DNA of 64,000 bases from positions 72,605 through 136,604 of the forward strand of contig JAUTXP010000014.1 in assembly GCA_030837965.1 (NCBI GenBank). The letters run 5' to 3'. Shown piece by piece: positions 11,910 through 22,849 of the stretch. The translations under genes and the position numbers were made by a program. Under the pieces are notes generated by a model. The model ran no database searches. It was given only the letters and a program-made list of their open reading frames with translations, and was not told where the DNA came from. The first letter of the stretch is position 1; each line of letters begins with the position of its first letter. Source of the DNA: Acidimicrobiaceae bacterium (GTDB taxonomy: Bacteria > Actinomycetota > Acidimicrobiia > Acidimicrobiales > JAUTXP01).

Positions 11910-13484
11910 TTACTGCTGGCGGGGGTGGAGCGGGGGCGCGAAGGGCGTGAGCAGGGTGTCGCGCGTGGCCGCGTCGATGACGCCGGTGATGGGCAGGCGG
12001 GCGGCCCGCTGGTAGTCGGCCACCGCCGCGGCCGTCGGCGCGTCCCACGCCGCGGTGACGGGCGCCGGGAAGCCCAGGCTGGTCAGCAGGGTCTGGTAAG
12101 CCCGGATCTGCGGGGCGGACAGCGGCTTGGCCGGATCGGCCGGGAGCATGAACTCGGCCGAGTCCCGCACTGCGTCCCACGCCTGTTGGTCTGCGTGCTG
12201 CCACGACCACCACGAAACGCTTGCCGCCCCCGCCTTCTCGGCCGACTGCATGAAGGCGATGATCTGGTCACGGGACGGCACGCCCGCGGGCCCGCCCTCC
12301 GAAGCGCCGTCGTAGGCCTGTCCGACCGGGATGATGGGCCGGTCCAACGGGGCCAGCTTGGCGATGGTGTCGGCCACGGTGGCGGCCGGGTCGTTGCCCA
12401 TCCAATAGACCATCGGGGCGATGGCGTCGAAGTGGGCGGCGATCTCGGCGAAGGGGTAGGTCACCAGCGCGGCGGAGGGCCGGGGCACGGTTGCGATCAG
12501 CGGGAAGGCAGGGCCCACCGCATCGCGCAGCTTCTCGCCGTACACGAAGCCGGTGATGTTGTTGATGTTGACGCCCATGCTCCGCAGCTCGATGTCCGAC
12601 GCGAAGCCGTCGATGCGATGGCCGTCGGGCGTGAGGTAGGTGATGGCGGCCACGGCCCGGTTCACATCGCTGTCGATGTCGTTGAGGTAGGGGAAGTCCC
12701 ACCCGTAGACCCGGATGCCGGCGGCGTGGGCCGCGGGGAGCAGGTGGTTCAAGAAGTCGGCGGCCACGAAGCCGCCCTTCAGCGTGCCGGTGCGCACATA
12801 CACATGCGTGAGCCCGGTGAGCTTGGCCCGGGCCACGATGGCCTCGGCGTTGCCGCCCTCGGTGCGCTCTGGCTGCCAGATCCACATGCCCTTGCCCACA
12901 GGCAGGGCGCCCCGGTTGGTGGGGATGGTTCGGGGCGCGGGGGCGGGCGCCGCGGTCGGGGCGGGAACGGCCGGGCCTTGGCCGCCGGTGGCAGGGACCA
13001 CGCCCTCGGTGGGCGTGCCCGGGGCCGCGGCCGCGGCGGGGTCCTCCTGGGCCAGGGCTTGGAGCCGGGCGGGGGCTTGCGTCGAGGCCAGCCGGTCGAT
13101 GGGCACCCGGTCATGGGCTCCGCCCAAGGTGGCGAAGGCGGCCATGGAGACGATGCCGAGCATGGCGGTGAGGGCCGTGGTCGTGCGGGCCAGCCGGGCG
13201 GCCCGGGCCGGACGGAGCAGGTCGGGACGAAAGCCCTCGACGCGGGCGGCGACGAGGTCGAGGCGCTGAACCAGGCCGACCAGCACGCCGGCGACCAGGC
13301 CGGCACACCGATCGACGAACAGCGGCAACGCGGCCCAGAACCCGTCGACCCGCTTCGGGATGCCCCGGCGGACGACCTCGTCGCGCAGGCGCTCGGCGTC
13401 GCCGTCGAGCAGTTCAGCCGCATGCCGAAGATCGGCAGCGAGCGTGTTGGCGAGGCGGCGGGTGCGGTGGATGAGTGCAGACAT
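11910..13484 (-). CDS. Membrane-anchored putative glycosidase-like (TIM-barrel-like) protein with C-terminal peptidoglycan-binding domain
   Basis: Central GKGMWIWQPERTEGG...LTHVYVRTG...IRVYGWDFPYLNDI...APMVYWMGN; C-terminal PG_binding_1-like repeat (TAAWDAPTAAAVADYQRAARLPITGVIDAATRDTLL). Confidence 0.65.
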   Translation of the reverse strand: MSALIHRTRRLANTLAADLRHAAELLDGDAERLRDEVVRRGIPKRVDGFWAALPLFVDRCAGLVAGVLVGLVQRLDLVAARVEGFRPDLLRPARAARLARTTTALTAMLGIVSMAAFATLGGAHDRVPIDRLASTQAPARLQALAQEDPAAAAAPGTPTEGVVPATGGQGPAVPAPTAAPAPAPRTIPTNRGALPVGKGMWIWQPERTEGGNAEAIVARAKLTGLTHVYVRTGTLKGGFVAADFLNHLLPAAHAAGIRVYGWDFPYLNDIDSDVNRAVAAITYLTPDGHRIDGFASDIELRSMGVNINNITGFVYGEKLRDAVGPAFPLIATVPRPSAALVTYPFAEIAAHFDAIAPMVYWMGNDPAATVADTIAKLAPLDRPIIPVGQAYDGASEGGPAGVPSRDQIIAFMQSAEKAGAASVSWWSWQHADQQAWDAVRDSAEFMLPADPAKPLSAPQIRAYQTLLTSLGFPAPVTAAWDAPTAAAVADYQRAARLPITGVIDAATRDTLLTPFAPPLHPRQQ

Positions 13485-13617
13485 GTGTGGTCCGGGATCG
13501 CCCGCGGACCACGTCCGCTTCCCCTCCCCCGTGAGTTATCGGCGGCTCTGACCATGACTGAAGAGCCGACGTGGGACTAGTTAGACCTCGGACCCCCGTT
13601 TTCCTGTGCCCGATGGC

Positions 13618-13676
13618 GTCCTCCAGACAACTCTGGAGGACATACCCCCGCGAATCCGACACCTATGTCCTCCAGA
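13618..13676. repeat. Triple motif giving two mutually exclusive hairpins (GTCCTCCAGA / TCTGGAGGACATA / TATGTCCTCCAGA)
   Basis: 13618-13627 pairs with 13632-13641 (4-nt loop), or 13632-13644 pairs with 13664-13676 (19-nt loop); lies downstream of sdhB. Confidence 0.8.
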
Positions 13677-13732
13677 CGGAGAAGGTCGAGGACGGGGGCG
13701 GCGGCGGGCGGCGGCGGTGCCTGCAGGGCGGG

Positions 13733-14487
13733 TCAGGCCCGTTTCATCCCGCGGCCCGCGCGGGACCGGATGAGGTCGCGGTTCAGGAAGGAGATGACGT
13801 CCATGGGGATCTCGGCCGGGCACACGGCCGAGCACTCGCCGATGTTGGTGCAGCTTCCGAACCCGAGCCGGTCGTGGGTCTCCACCATCTCCGACACCCG
13901 GTCGTAGCGCTCGGGCTGGCCCTGCGGCAGCACGCCCAGGTGCATCACCTTGGCCGACATGAAGAGCATGGCCGAGGCGTTGGGGCACGCGGCCACACAG
14001 GCCCCGCAGCCGATGCAGGCCGCCGCGTCCAGCGCCGTCTCGGCCACTGCCTGCCCCACCGGTGCCGAGTTGGCCTCCGGTGCCGAGCCCGTCGAAACGC
14101 TGACGAAGCCGCCCGCCTGGACGATCTGGTCCAATGCCGACCGGTTGACCACCAGGTCGCGCACGACCGGGAAGGCCCGGGCCCGCCACGGCTCGATGGT
14201 GATGGTGTCGCCGTCTTTGAACTTGCGCATGTGCAGTTGGCAGACGGTGGCGCCGTGGTCTGGCCCATGGGCCTGGCCGTTGATGACGCAGCCGCACATG
14301 CCGCAGATCCCCTCGCGGCAGTCGCTGTCGAAGGCGATGGGGTCCTCGCCCTTCAGGGTCAGCTCCTCGTTCACCACGTCGAGCATCTCCAGGAACGACA
14401 TGTCCGGGCTGATGTCACGCGCCTCGTAGGCGACCATGGCGCCCTTGTCGTTGGCGCTCTTCTGCCGCCACACCTTGAGGGTGAGGT

Positions 14488-14491
<4 letters not shown>
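13733..14491 (-). CDS. sdhB: Succinate dehydrogenase/fumarate reductase iron-sulfur subunit
   Basis: [65 protein letters not shown]. Confidence 0.93.
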
Positions 14492-16443
<1,952 letters not shown>

Positions 16444-17127
16444 CTACTTCACCAATCTGAAGAGGACGGCAAGGGGCACGATGCTGTACCCGCCCGCGAT
16501 GACGACGGCCAGAGCGGTGGCCCCGCGGCGGATGGTGCGGTCCCAGCGGGCCTGGTTCACGCCGAGCGTCTGGGTCACGCTCCAGGTGCCGTGGTACAGG
16601 TGCATGGCCAAGGCGAACATGGCGGCCAGGTAGATCACCGTGACCGGCACGCGGGTGAAGCCGGTGATGAGGTTGTGGTACACCTCGCCGCGCTGGAAGT
16701 CCGGGTGCACCCCCCACGTGAAGTCGGCCAGGTGGAACACGATGAACAGGAGCAAGGCGGTGCCGCCCCAGCGCATGGTGCGCGCCGCCGGGTTCTTGCG
16801 CACCGGCTCGGTGTACTCGTAGCCGATGGGCCGGGCCCGCCTGCTTTGCTGCATCAACTGGTAGGTCAGGGTGATGTGGATCACCACCGCGGAGATCAGC
16901 ACCAGCCGCAGGGTCCACAGGACGAACGAGCGGGGGAAGATGGGCTCGCCCATGTCCCGCAGGAACTCGCCGTAGTGGTTGATGGGCTCGCGGCCGAGGA
17001 ACACCTTGAGGTTCCCCACCATGTGGGCGAACACGAAGCCGACGCCGATGAGCCCGGTGGCGGCCACGGCCACCTTCTTGCCCACGCTGGTCCGGCCCCC
17101 GGCCGCCGCGGTGATCGATGCAGTCAT
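16444..17127 (-). CDS. sdhC: Succinate dehydrogenase cytochrome b subunit
   Basis: Multi-TM protein directly upstream of sdhA; KKVAVAATGLIGVGFVFAHMVGNLKVFLG; HLYHGTWSVTQTLGVN. Confidence 0.88.
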   Translation of the reverse strand: MTASITAAAGGRTSVGKKVAVAATGLIGVGFVFAHMVGNLKVFLGREPINHYGEFLRDMGEPIFPRSFVLWTLRLVLISAVVIHITLTYQLMQQSRRARPIGYEYTEPVRKNPAARTMRWGGTALLLFIVFHLADFTWGVHPDFQRGEVYHNLITGFTRVPVTVIYLAAMFALAMHLYHGTWSVTQTLGVNQARWDRTIRRGATALAVVIAGGYSIVPLAVLFRLVK

Positions 17128-17181
17128 CGCGGCGAAGCTTTGCACAGCGCCCCTGCCTCCCCACCACTGCACCCCCTCCGA

Positions 17182-17212
17182 CTTTTCCACAGCACCTGCT
17201 GCTGTGGAAAAG
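17182..17212. repeat. Family-1 palindrome, copy 2 (CTTTTCCACAGCA-cctgc-TGCTGTGGAAAAG)
   Basis: Perfect 13-bp arms; ends 1 bp before the GH2 gene stop codon. Confidence 0.95.
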
Positions 17213-17213
17213 A

Positions 17214-19370
17214 TCAGGCTGGCGCCTGGTCGGTGGTGAAGCGGTTGGTCGCCTTGACGCCGTCGGCGGCCGACAGCTCGAGGTCGAGGACGAGCAACGT
17301 GACGCCGTCGGGCACCACGAACGAGACCGTGCCGATGCGCGCCACCGAGTCCGCGTCCACGTCACCCGCCCACGACCATTCGTGCGACCCGCCGGGCCAC
17401 GACAACACGGCCCGCACGCGGCCGTCGACGATGGGCGTGCGCAGGTCCGACACGACATGCACGTCCAGCGCCAGCGCGTCGCCTCCCGCGACCTGGGCGG
17501 GCACGGCGTCGGCCACCACGATCACCGGTGCACAGGCCGCGGCCAGCGCGTCGTACCCGGCCTTGGGCGAGCGGTCGACGCCCAGCACGGACCACGTGGC
17601 CCCGGGCGCGCCGTCGGCGAACATCAAGTGGGAGAAGCCGCCGGTGGGCCGGTACTTGAGCCGACGCAGCGTCTCGACTGTCCGCCGCACGACCACCGCC
17701 TGGTACTCCTGGGTGGCGTCCCGCCAGTCCTCGAACGACGAGAACCCAGAGCGCGGGACATGGCGCTCGATCTCGCCGGCGACGGTATCCCCGCCCGCGC
17801 CCTCGGTCCACTCCCGCCAGTCCGCCTCAGTCCACCCCGTGGGCACGGATCGGGCGCCGAACTCGGACACGAAGCGGGCCATGCGGGGCCACGCCGCCAG
17901 GTAGCCGGCCACGTCCCGCCACGACCCGCGGTGCCAGCCGAAGAACAGGTGCGAGTCGGTGCCGCCGCTCACCAGCCCGGGCAGCACGCCGGAATGGGCC
18001 ACCACCGGACGCGACCCGTCGGCCCGCTCGAAGGCCCGCTTCACCGACGAGTCCAGCACCGTCTTGTTCCACGTCGGCACCTGTTGCAGCACGACCCGCT
18101 TGAACGACCGGGCCGCCTCCGGCGCCGCGGCCGGGTCCATGGCCATGGGCTCGTTGTGGCCGCACCACACGGCGATGGACGGATGGTGGCCGAGCAGGTC
18201 GACGGCCTCTCTGGCCTGGCGGGCGGCCTGCTTGCGGATGCCCCGCGCGTACCCCCACTGCAACGGGAAGTCCTGCCACAGCAGCATGCCGTGGCGGTCG
18301 GCCGCCTCGTACAGCTCGGGCCTGCTGATGTGGGCGCCCAGCCGCAACAGGTCGAGGCCTGCGTCGCGGGCCAACAGCACGTCTCGCTCGAAGTCAGCGG
18401 CATGGGCGCAGGCCAGATCCATGCGCGTCGGCCCTTGGACCGAGCCCTTCAAGAACAGGCGCTCGCCGTTGACGGTGAACACGAAGTCCTTCATGGCGAC
18501 GTGGCGAAGACCAGTCCGCAACGACCGCGAGTCGCTCGCCGTCTCGGGCTGGCCCGTCCCGTTGACGATCGACACGGACACGTCCACGTCGGTCATCGTC
18601 TGCGGCCCCAACGACCACGGCCACCACAGGTCCGGCCCCTCGACGAACACGTTCCACGACACCCGGTTCTCGCCCGCGGCCACGGGCTGTTCCAGCTCGT
18701 GCTCGACCGAGCCGACCGTCGTCCGCAGCCTCACGACCGCTGCCTCGGCCGCGTCGAGGACGGCCCGCAGGGACACGACGGCGCGCTCCTCGGACGCCTC
18801 CGGGCACAAGGCCCGCAGCCTGGCGATGCGCACCGGGCCCGACTGCTCGACGCGCACGTCGCGCCAGATGCCGCCCGGGTTCCATCCGGGATCCAGGAAG
18901 TCGGAGTGCTGGAACGTGCCCGTGATGTTGCGCTTGGCCCTCGGGTCACCCGGTCTGCTGCACGCCACCTCCACGGCCAGCACGTGCTCCCCGTCGGACC
19001 GGCCGGACGGGGACGACAAGGCCTGGGTCACCTCGAAGGCGTGCGGGAAGAAGTAGCCCTCGGTGTCGCCCACATACGAGCCGTCGAGCCAGACGTCGCT
19101 CTGGTAGAAGACGCCGTCGAATACCAGCCACGACCGCTGCCCGGTCGGAGCCGTGGGCCACCCGAACCTCCGTCGATACAGGAGGGGCCCGTCGCTTTCG
19201 GCGAAGGCCGAGGTCGAGCGCCAGTGGGATGGGACCTCGATCTCGGCCCAGGACGAGTCGTCGAAGTCAGGTTCCGGGTAGGCCCGGCGCAAGGCCTCGT
19301 CTGCCTCTGCCGCCCGCCACGCCCCGTGTGGCCCGCCGCTCAGGCCCACGTCCACCGGCAGGCGGTTCAC
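17214..19370 (-). CDS. Glycoside hydrolase family 2 protein (beta-mannosidase-like)
   Basis: WLVFDGVFYQSDVWLDGSYVGDTEGYFFPHAFEVT; GVNPGGIWRDVRVE-like; DLLRLGAHISRPELYEAADRHGMLLWQDFPLQWGYARG; WCGHNEP. Confidence 0.88.
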   Translation of the reverse strand: MNRLPVDVGLSGGPHGAWRAAEADEALRRAYPEPDFDDSSWAEIEVPSHWRSTSAFAESDGPLLYRRRFGWPTAPTGQRSWLVFDGVFYQSDVWLDGSYVGDTEGYFFPHAFEVTQALSSPSGRSDGEHVLAVEVACSRPGDPRAKRNITGTFQHSDFLDPGWNPGGIWRDVRVEQSGPVRIARLRALCPEASEERAVVSLRAVLDAAEAAVVRLRTTVGSVEHELEQPVAAGENRVSWNVFVEGPDLWWPWSLGPQTMTDVDVSVSIVNGTGQPETASDSRSLRTGLRHVAMKDFVFTVNGERLFLKGSVQGPTRMDLACAHAADFERDVLLARDAGLDLLRLGAHISRPELYEAADRHGMLLWQDFPLQWGYARGIRKQAARQAREAVDLLGHHPSIAVWCGHNEPMAMDPAAAPEAARSFKRVVLQQVPTWNKTVLDSSVKRAFERADGSRPVVAHSGVLPGLVSGGTDSHLFFGWHRGSWRDVAGYLAAWPRMARFVSEFGARSVPTGWTEADWREWTEGAGGDTVAGEIERHVPRSGFSSFEDWRDATQEYQAVVVRRTVETLRRLKYRPTGGFSHLMFADGAPGATWSVLGVDRSPKAGYDALAAACAPVIVVADAVPAQVAGGDALALDVHVVSDLRTPIVDGRVRAVLSWPGGSHEWSWAGDVDADSVARIGTVSFVVPDGVTLLVLDLELSAADGVKATNRFTTDQAPA

Positions 19371-22075
19371 CCCTCGCGCCGCGCGCCCGCCAGCCGGCGT
19401 CGGCCGGCGGTCAGGCCCAGCCCCAGCATCCCCAGGCCCAAGCCGATCAAGGCCCAGTCGCCCAGGTCGCCGGTGGCAGGCAGGGTGCCGCTGCCGCCCG
19501 CCGCGCCCGGCGTCCCGCCCGGGCCGTTGCCGCCCTTCAAGATGTCCTGGGCGCCGGGGCCGGCCAGGGCCACGTCGAAGGTGGGCGTGGCGTCGACCGT
19601 GATGGGCGCGGTGTTGAGGGTCACCATCTGGTCCTGGGGGCCGATAAGCGCGTAGCTGCCGACGGAGTACAGCGGTGAGTTCACGGTGGGCGAGCCGATG
19701 GCCTCCAACGGCACGTCGATGACGATGGCCCCGTCCTCCACCTTGCCCGTGGCCGCGGTAAGCGGCTGGTACGTGTTGCCCATGACCCCGCCGGAAGCGG
19801 GCGACAGCATGCCCTCGTCGTTCGAGACCTTGCCCGAGAAGAACGTGGGCGTGGTCGAGCCCGCGGGGACGTTGGCCCCCACGTACCAGGCGTTGCCGCC
19901 GAAGTCCCAGCGGGTGATGTACTTGGCCTGCTGCAACTGGGAGAGGTCGTCCATGCCCGTGGGGATGGCGCCCACCTTCGACGAGTCCGCCACGCGCATA
20001 CGCACCGTCGCCGTCTTGGCATCCTTGATCTCGATGGTGGTGCCGAGCAGGTCGAGCCCTTGCTGGTTGGACGCGGTGAGGAGCTTCTTCCCGGCGATGG
20101 GGTAGAGGGCGTCGCCCGCAGGGTCGCCCACGCCGTTGACCCGCTTGCCCAACAGGACGCCAGGCTTGCCGTCGAACAGGCTCGGGCCGGTGGCCTGCCT
20201 GGCCACCTTCACGAACGGGAGGCCGGTGGCGTTGCGGGTGTCGCTCCAGACGAAGCCGAGGTGGCCCTGCCTGTCCAGCGAGACGTCGAAGTAGTCGAGC
20301 AGGTTGCGGTTGCCCGGCTTGGCGGGCGAGGGCTGGGCCACGCACGCCGTCCCCGAGGTGCAGATGTTGTCGTCGTGGTTGGCCTGATGGGCGATCACGC
20401 TCTGGTGGAACGACGGGCTCTTGCACGGCGTGGCGTCCCATTGGCACAGCGCGTTGTACGAGGTGGAGACGAACGGATACCAGCCGCCTTGGCCGGTGAG
20501 GACGTGGTCGGGGTCGATCGCGTCGGCCGCGGTTCCGTAATAGGACACGGCGATCTTGCCCGGCGAGCCCGCGACCACATCAGGGAAGATGGTCACGGTC
20601 AACGGGTCGCCGTCGACGATGACCGGAGTCGACCACTTGGAGGCCGGTGCGGCGGCGTTGGCCGGGTCCGCGGCCAGGCTCGTCGACAACCACGTGTGCT
20701 CGGTGTTGCTCTCCGCCCACGTGATGTAGAGGTTGCCCGCACTGTCGATCTGGAGCTTGTTCATGCTGCGCACGCTGGCCGTGTTGGGGATGCGGTGATC
20801 GGTCCAGTTGGCGCCGTCGTCGGTGGACACGGCCACGTGGAAGGTGCCCAGGTCGTCCAAGCCGTTGAGCACATGGGCGATGTAGCTGACGTAGAGCGTG
20901 TGGTTGTGAGGCCCGCCGGTGTTGTCGATCACCAGCGCTCCGCTCTGGGTCACGTTCTGGAAGCCGATGGCGGGCGGCTGCCACGTGCCCGTCGTCCCGC
21001 CGGTGGTGCTGTGGCTGATGCACTCGGCCACCACCGGCACATGGAAGGCGAGGAACACGTCGTTGGTGCCCTTGTACGACGCCAGCCACTGGCGGTCGAC
21101 CGGCGCGCACGGGGCGCTCACGACGGGGTCGGTGTGGTTGGTGTCGAAGGACACGCCGTGGTCGAACGAGGAAGCCACCGCTTGCGCGCCGAGCGACTCC
21201 TGTGACGCGAAGTAGACGTTGCCGTTCCCCTCGTTGACGTTCACGTCCGTATCGCCGCCCCCGCCCGTCGTGCACATGGGGACCTGTCGGCCCGCGCAGA
21301 CCAGGCCCGCGTTGGACGGGTCGCCCGCGTCCGCGTAGCGCTTGCGGAACGTCAGCCCGCCGTCGTCGGATCTGAAGAGCACGCCGATGTTGGTGCGGCT
21401 CGACACGGGCCAGTCCACAAAGGCGCGCGAGCCGTCGGTGGTGGCGTCGAAGTTGAGGCCCGGCTCGCCGCCGAAGACGAGCGGGTCGACGACCGTGGCC
21501 GCGGTGAACTGCAAGAGGTTGTCGTTGGCCGAGTTGGGGTTGCGAGGCGGCTTGGCCGCGCTGGCCGCGGACGTGGTGGTGACGGTGAGCGAGCCCTTGT
21601 AGGGCTGGTCGCTGGTGTTGATCGATCCGCACGCGAGGACCTTGTAGGTGCCCGCCTTCAAGTTGGCGGCCACTGCCGTCTCGGTCGTCTCCGCGCCGTC
21701 GTTGCGGGCCACCACGGTGCCGTCCGGGGCCAGCACGGTGATGACCTCGTCGTTGTAAGCGGCGTCGGCCTGCGCGTTGGTGGGCGTCCACGTGATGGAG
21801 AACTTGAAGTTCGCCGACCGCGTGTCGTAGAAGCCGCTAGGCAAGGTGAACGTGACCGCGAAGGCATCGGCGAAGGTGTCGTCCGAGCACTGCCCCGTCA
21901 CGTTGGGCGGGGCCACCGGGATGGTGCCCGTCCACGAGGCCGAGGCCGTGCCTCCCGGGTTGGCGGGGACGGCCACCGTTCCTGAGGACGGGTTGGCCGC
22001 GAAGAGGGGCGAGGTGAGGGCGCCGACGAGGCCGACGGCGGCGGCCACGACGGCCGCTTTGGTTGTTCTGCGCAC
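19367..22075 (-). CDS. Secreted sialidase/BNR-like surface protein with LPATG sortase signal
   Basis: N-terminal signal peptide; BNR-like SDDGGLTFRK, STDDGANWTDH; C-terminal LPATGD (19469-19483) + hydrophobic helix + RRRLAGARR tail. Confidence 0.8.
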   Translation of the reverse strand: MRRTTKAAVVAAAVGLVGALTSPLFAANPSSGTVAVPANPGGTASASWTGTIPVAPPNVTGQCSDDTFADAFAVTFTLPSGFYDTRSANFKFSITWTPTNAQADAAYNDEVITVLAPDGTVVARNDGAETTETAVAANLKAGTYKVLACGSINTSDQPYKGSLTVTTTSAASAAKPPRNPNSANDNLLQFTAATVVDPLVFGGEPGLNFDATTDGSRAFVDWPVSSRTNIGVLFRSDDGGLTFRKRYADAGDPSNAGLVCAGRQVPMCTTGGGGDTDVNVNEGNGNVYFASQESLGAQAVASSFDHGVSFDTNHTDPVVSAPCAPVDRQWLASYKGTNDVFLAFHVPVVAECISHSTTGGTTGTWQPPAIGFQNVTQSGALVIDNTGGPHNHTLYVSYIAHVLNGLDDLGTFHVAVSTDDGANWTDHRIPNTASVRSMNKLQIDSAGNLYITWAESNTEHTWLSTSLAADPANAAAPASKWSTPVIVDGDPLTVTIFPDVVAGSPGKIAVSYYGTAADAIDPDHVLTGQGGWYPFVSTSYNALCQWDATPCKSPSFHQSVIAHQANHDDNICTSGTACVAQPSPAKPGNRNLLDYFDVSLDRQGHLGFVWSDTRNATGLPFVKVARQATGPSLFDGKPGVLLGKRVNGVGDPAGDALYPIAGKKLLTASNQQGLDLLGTTIEIKDAKTATVRMRVADSSKVGAIPTGMDDLSQLQQAKYITRWDFGGNAWYVGANVPAGSTTPTFFSGKVSNDEGMLSPASGGVMGNTYQPLTAATGKVEDGAIVIDVPLEAIGSPTVNSPLYSVGSYALIGPQDQMVTLNTAPITVDATPTFDVALAGPGAQDILKGGNGPGGTPGAAGGSGTLPATGDLGDWALIGLGLGMLGLGLTAGRRRLAGARREG

Positions 22076-22084
22076 CCGGTCACG

Positions 22085-22825
22085 CTACCCGGCTTCAGGT
22101 TCGAACAGCCCCAGCACGCCCAGTCCCCCGGCCGCGGGCCTGACCGTCACCCGGTAGCCGCCGGAGAGCTGCACGCCGTCGACATGGGAGGCGCGTTCGT
22201 CAGTCGGAGTGCGCACGCCGACCCTTCCCTCGATGTGCACGACGCCGGGACCCTCGATGGTCAGCGGACCGCCGGGCAGGGCCAAGAAGGCGCCCCCGTG
22301 GGTGGACATGACCGTGGTCTCGTCGGCCGTGAAGTCGACGCTGGGGCGAGACGTGGCCAGGCCGGACACACCCACGGCCACGGGCGAAAGCACCGAGTAG
22401 CGGCCAGGCGCGAAGGCGTGGGTCGGCCCGTCGAGGCTCCAGCGGATGCCCGCCCCGTCGACCTCCACCTTGGACCCGGACACGTCCAGTGCCCCCGCCC
22501 CCGCCCCCGCGGCCCGCAGGACGAGCGGCGTGCCGCCGTCCCACACGATGGTGGAGCGCTTGTTCCCCACCAGCGCGTTGGCGATGGTGGCGCCGCCCGC
22601 GCCCCGCTGGGGCACGTTGAGGGTGAGGGGCAGCGGAACCGGCGCGGTGTTGGCGGGCTCGGCCCGGAGCGCGGTGGCCGTTCCCCTGACCTCGGTCTGC
22701 CCCAGCCGCAGCCTGGTCTCGTCGGTGGGGACCTTGCGGACGGTCCTCGGCCGGTGGTCCAACGCCACTGCAACCAGCCCGAACACGAGCAGCGCGGCGA
22801 TGGTCGTGGCGAGGAAGCCTTTCAT
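22085..22825 (-). CDS. Hypothetical membrane-anchored/secreted protein
   Basis: N-terminal TM MKGFLATTIAALLVFGLVAVAL; no recognised family. Confidence 0.6.
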   Translation of the reverse strand: MKGFLATTIAALLVFGLVAVALDHRPRTVRKVPTDETRLRLGQTEVRGTATALRAEPANTAPVPLPLTLNVPQRGAGGATIANALVGNKRSTIVWDGGTPLVLRAAGAGAGALDVSGSKVEVDGAGIRWSLDGPTHAFAPGRYSVLSPVAVGVSGLATSRPSVDFTADETTVMSTHGGAFLALPGGPLTIEGPGVVHIEGRVGVRTPTDERASHVDGVQLSGGYRVTVRPAAGGLGVLGLFEPEAG

Positions 22826-22849
22826 CCGGGGCGAGCGTAGATTGGCCCC

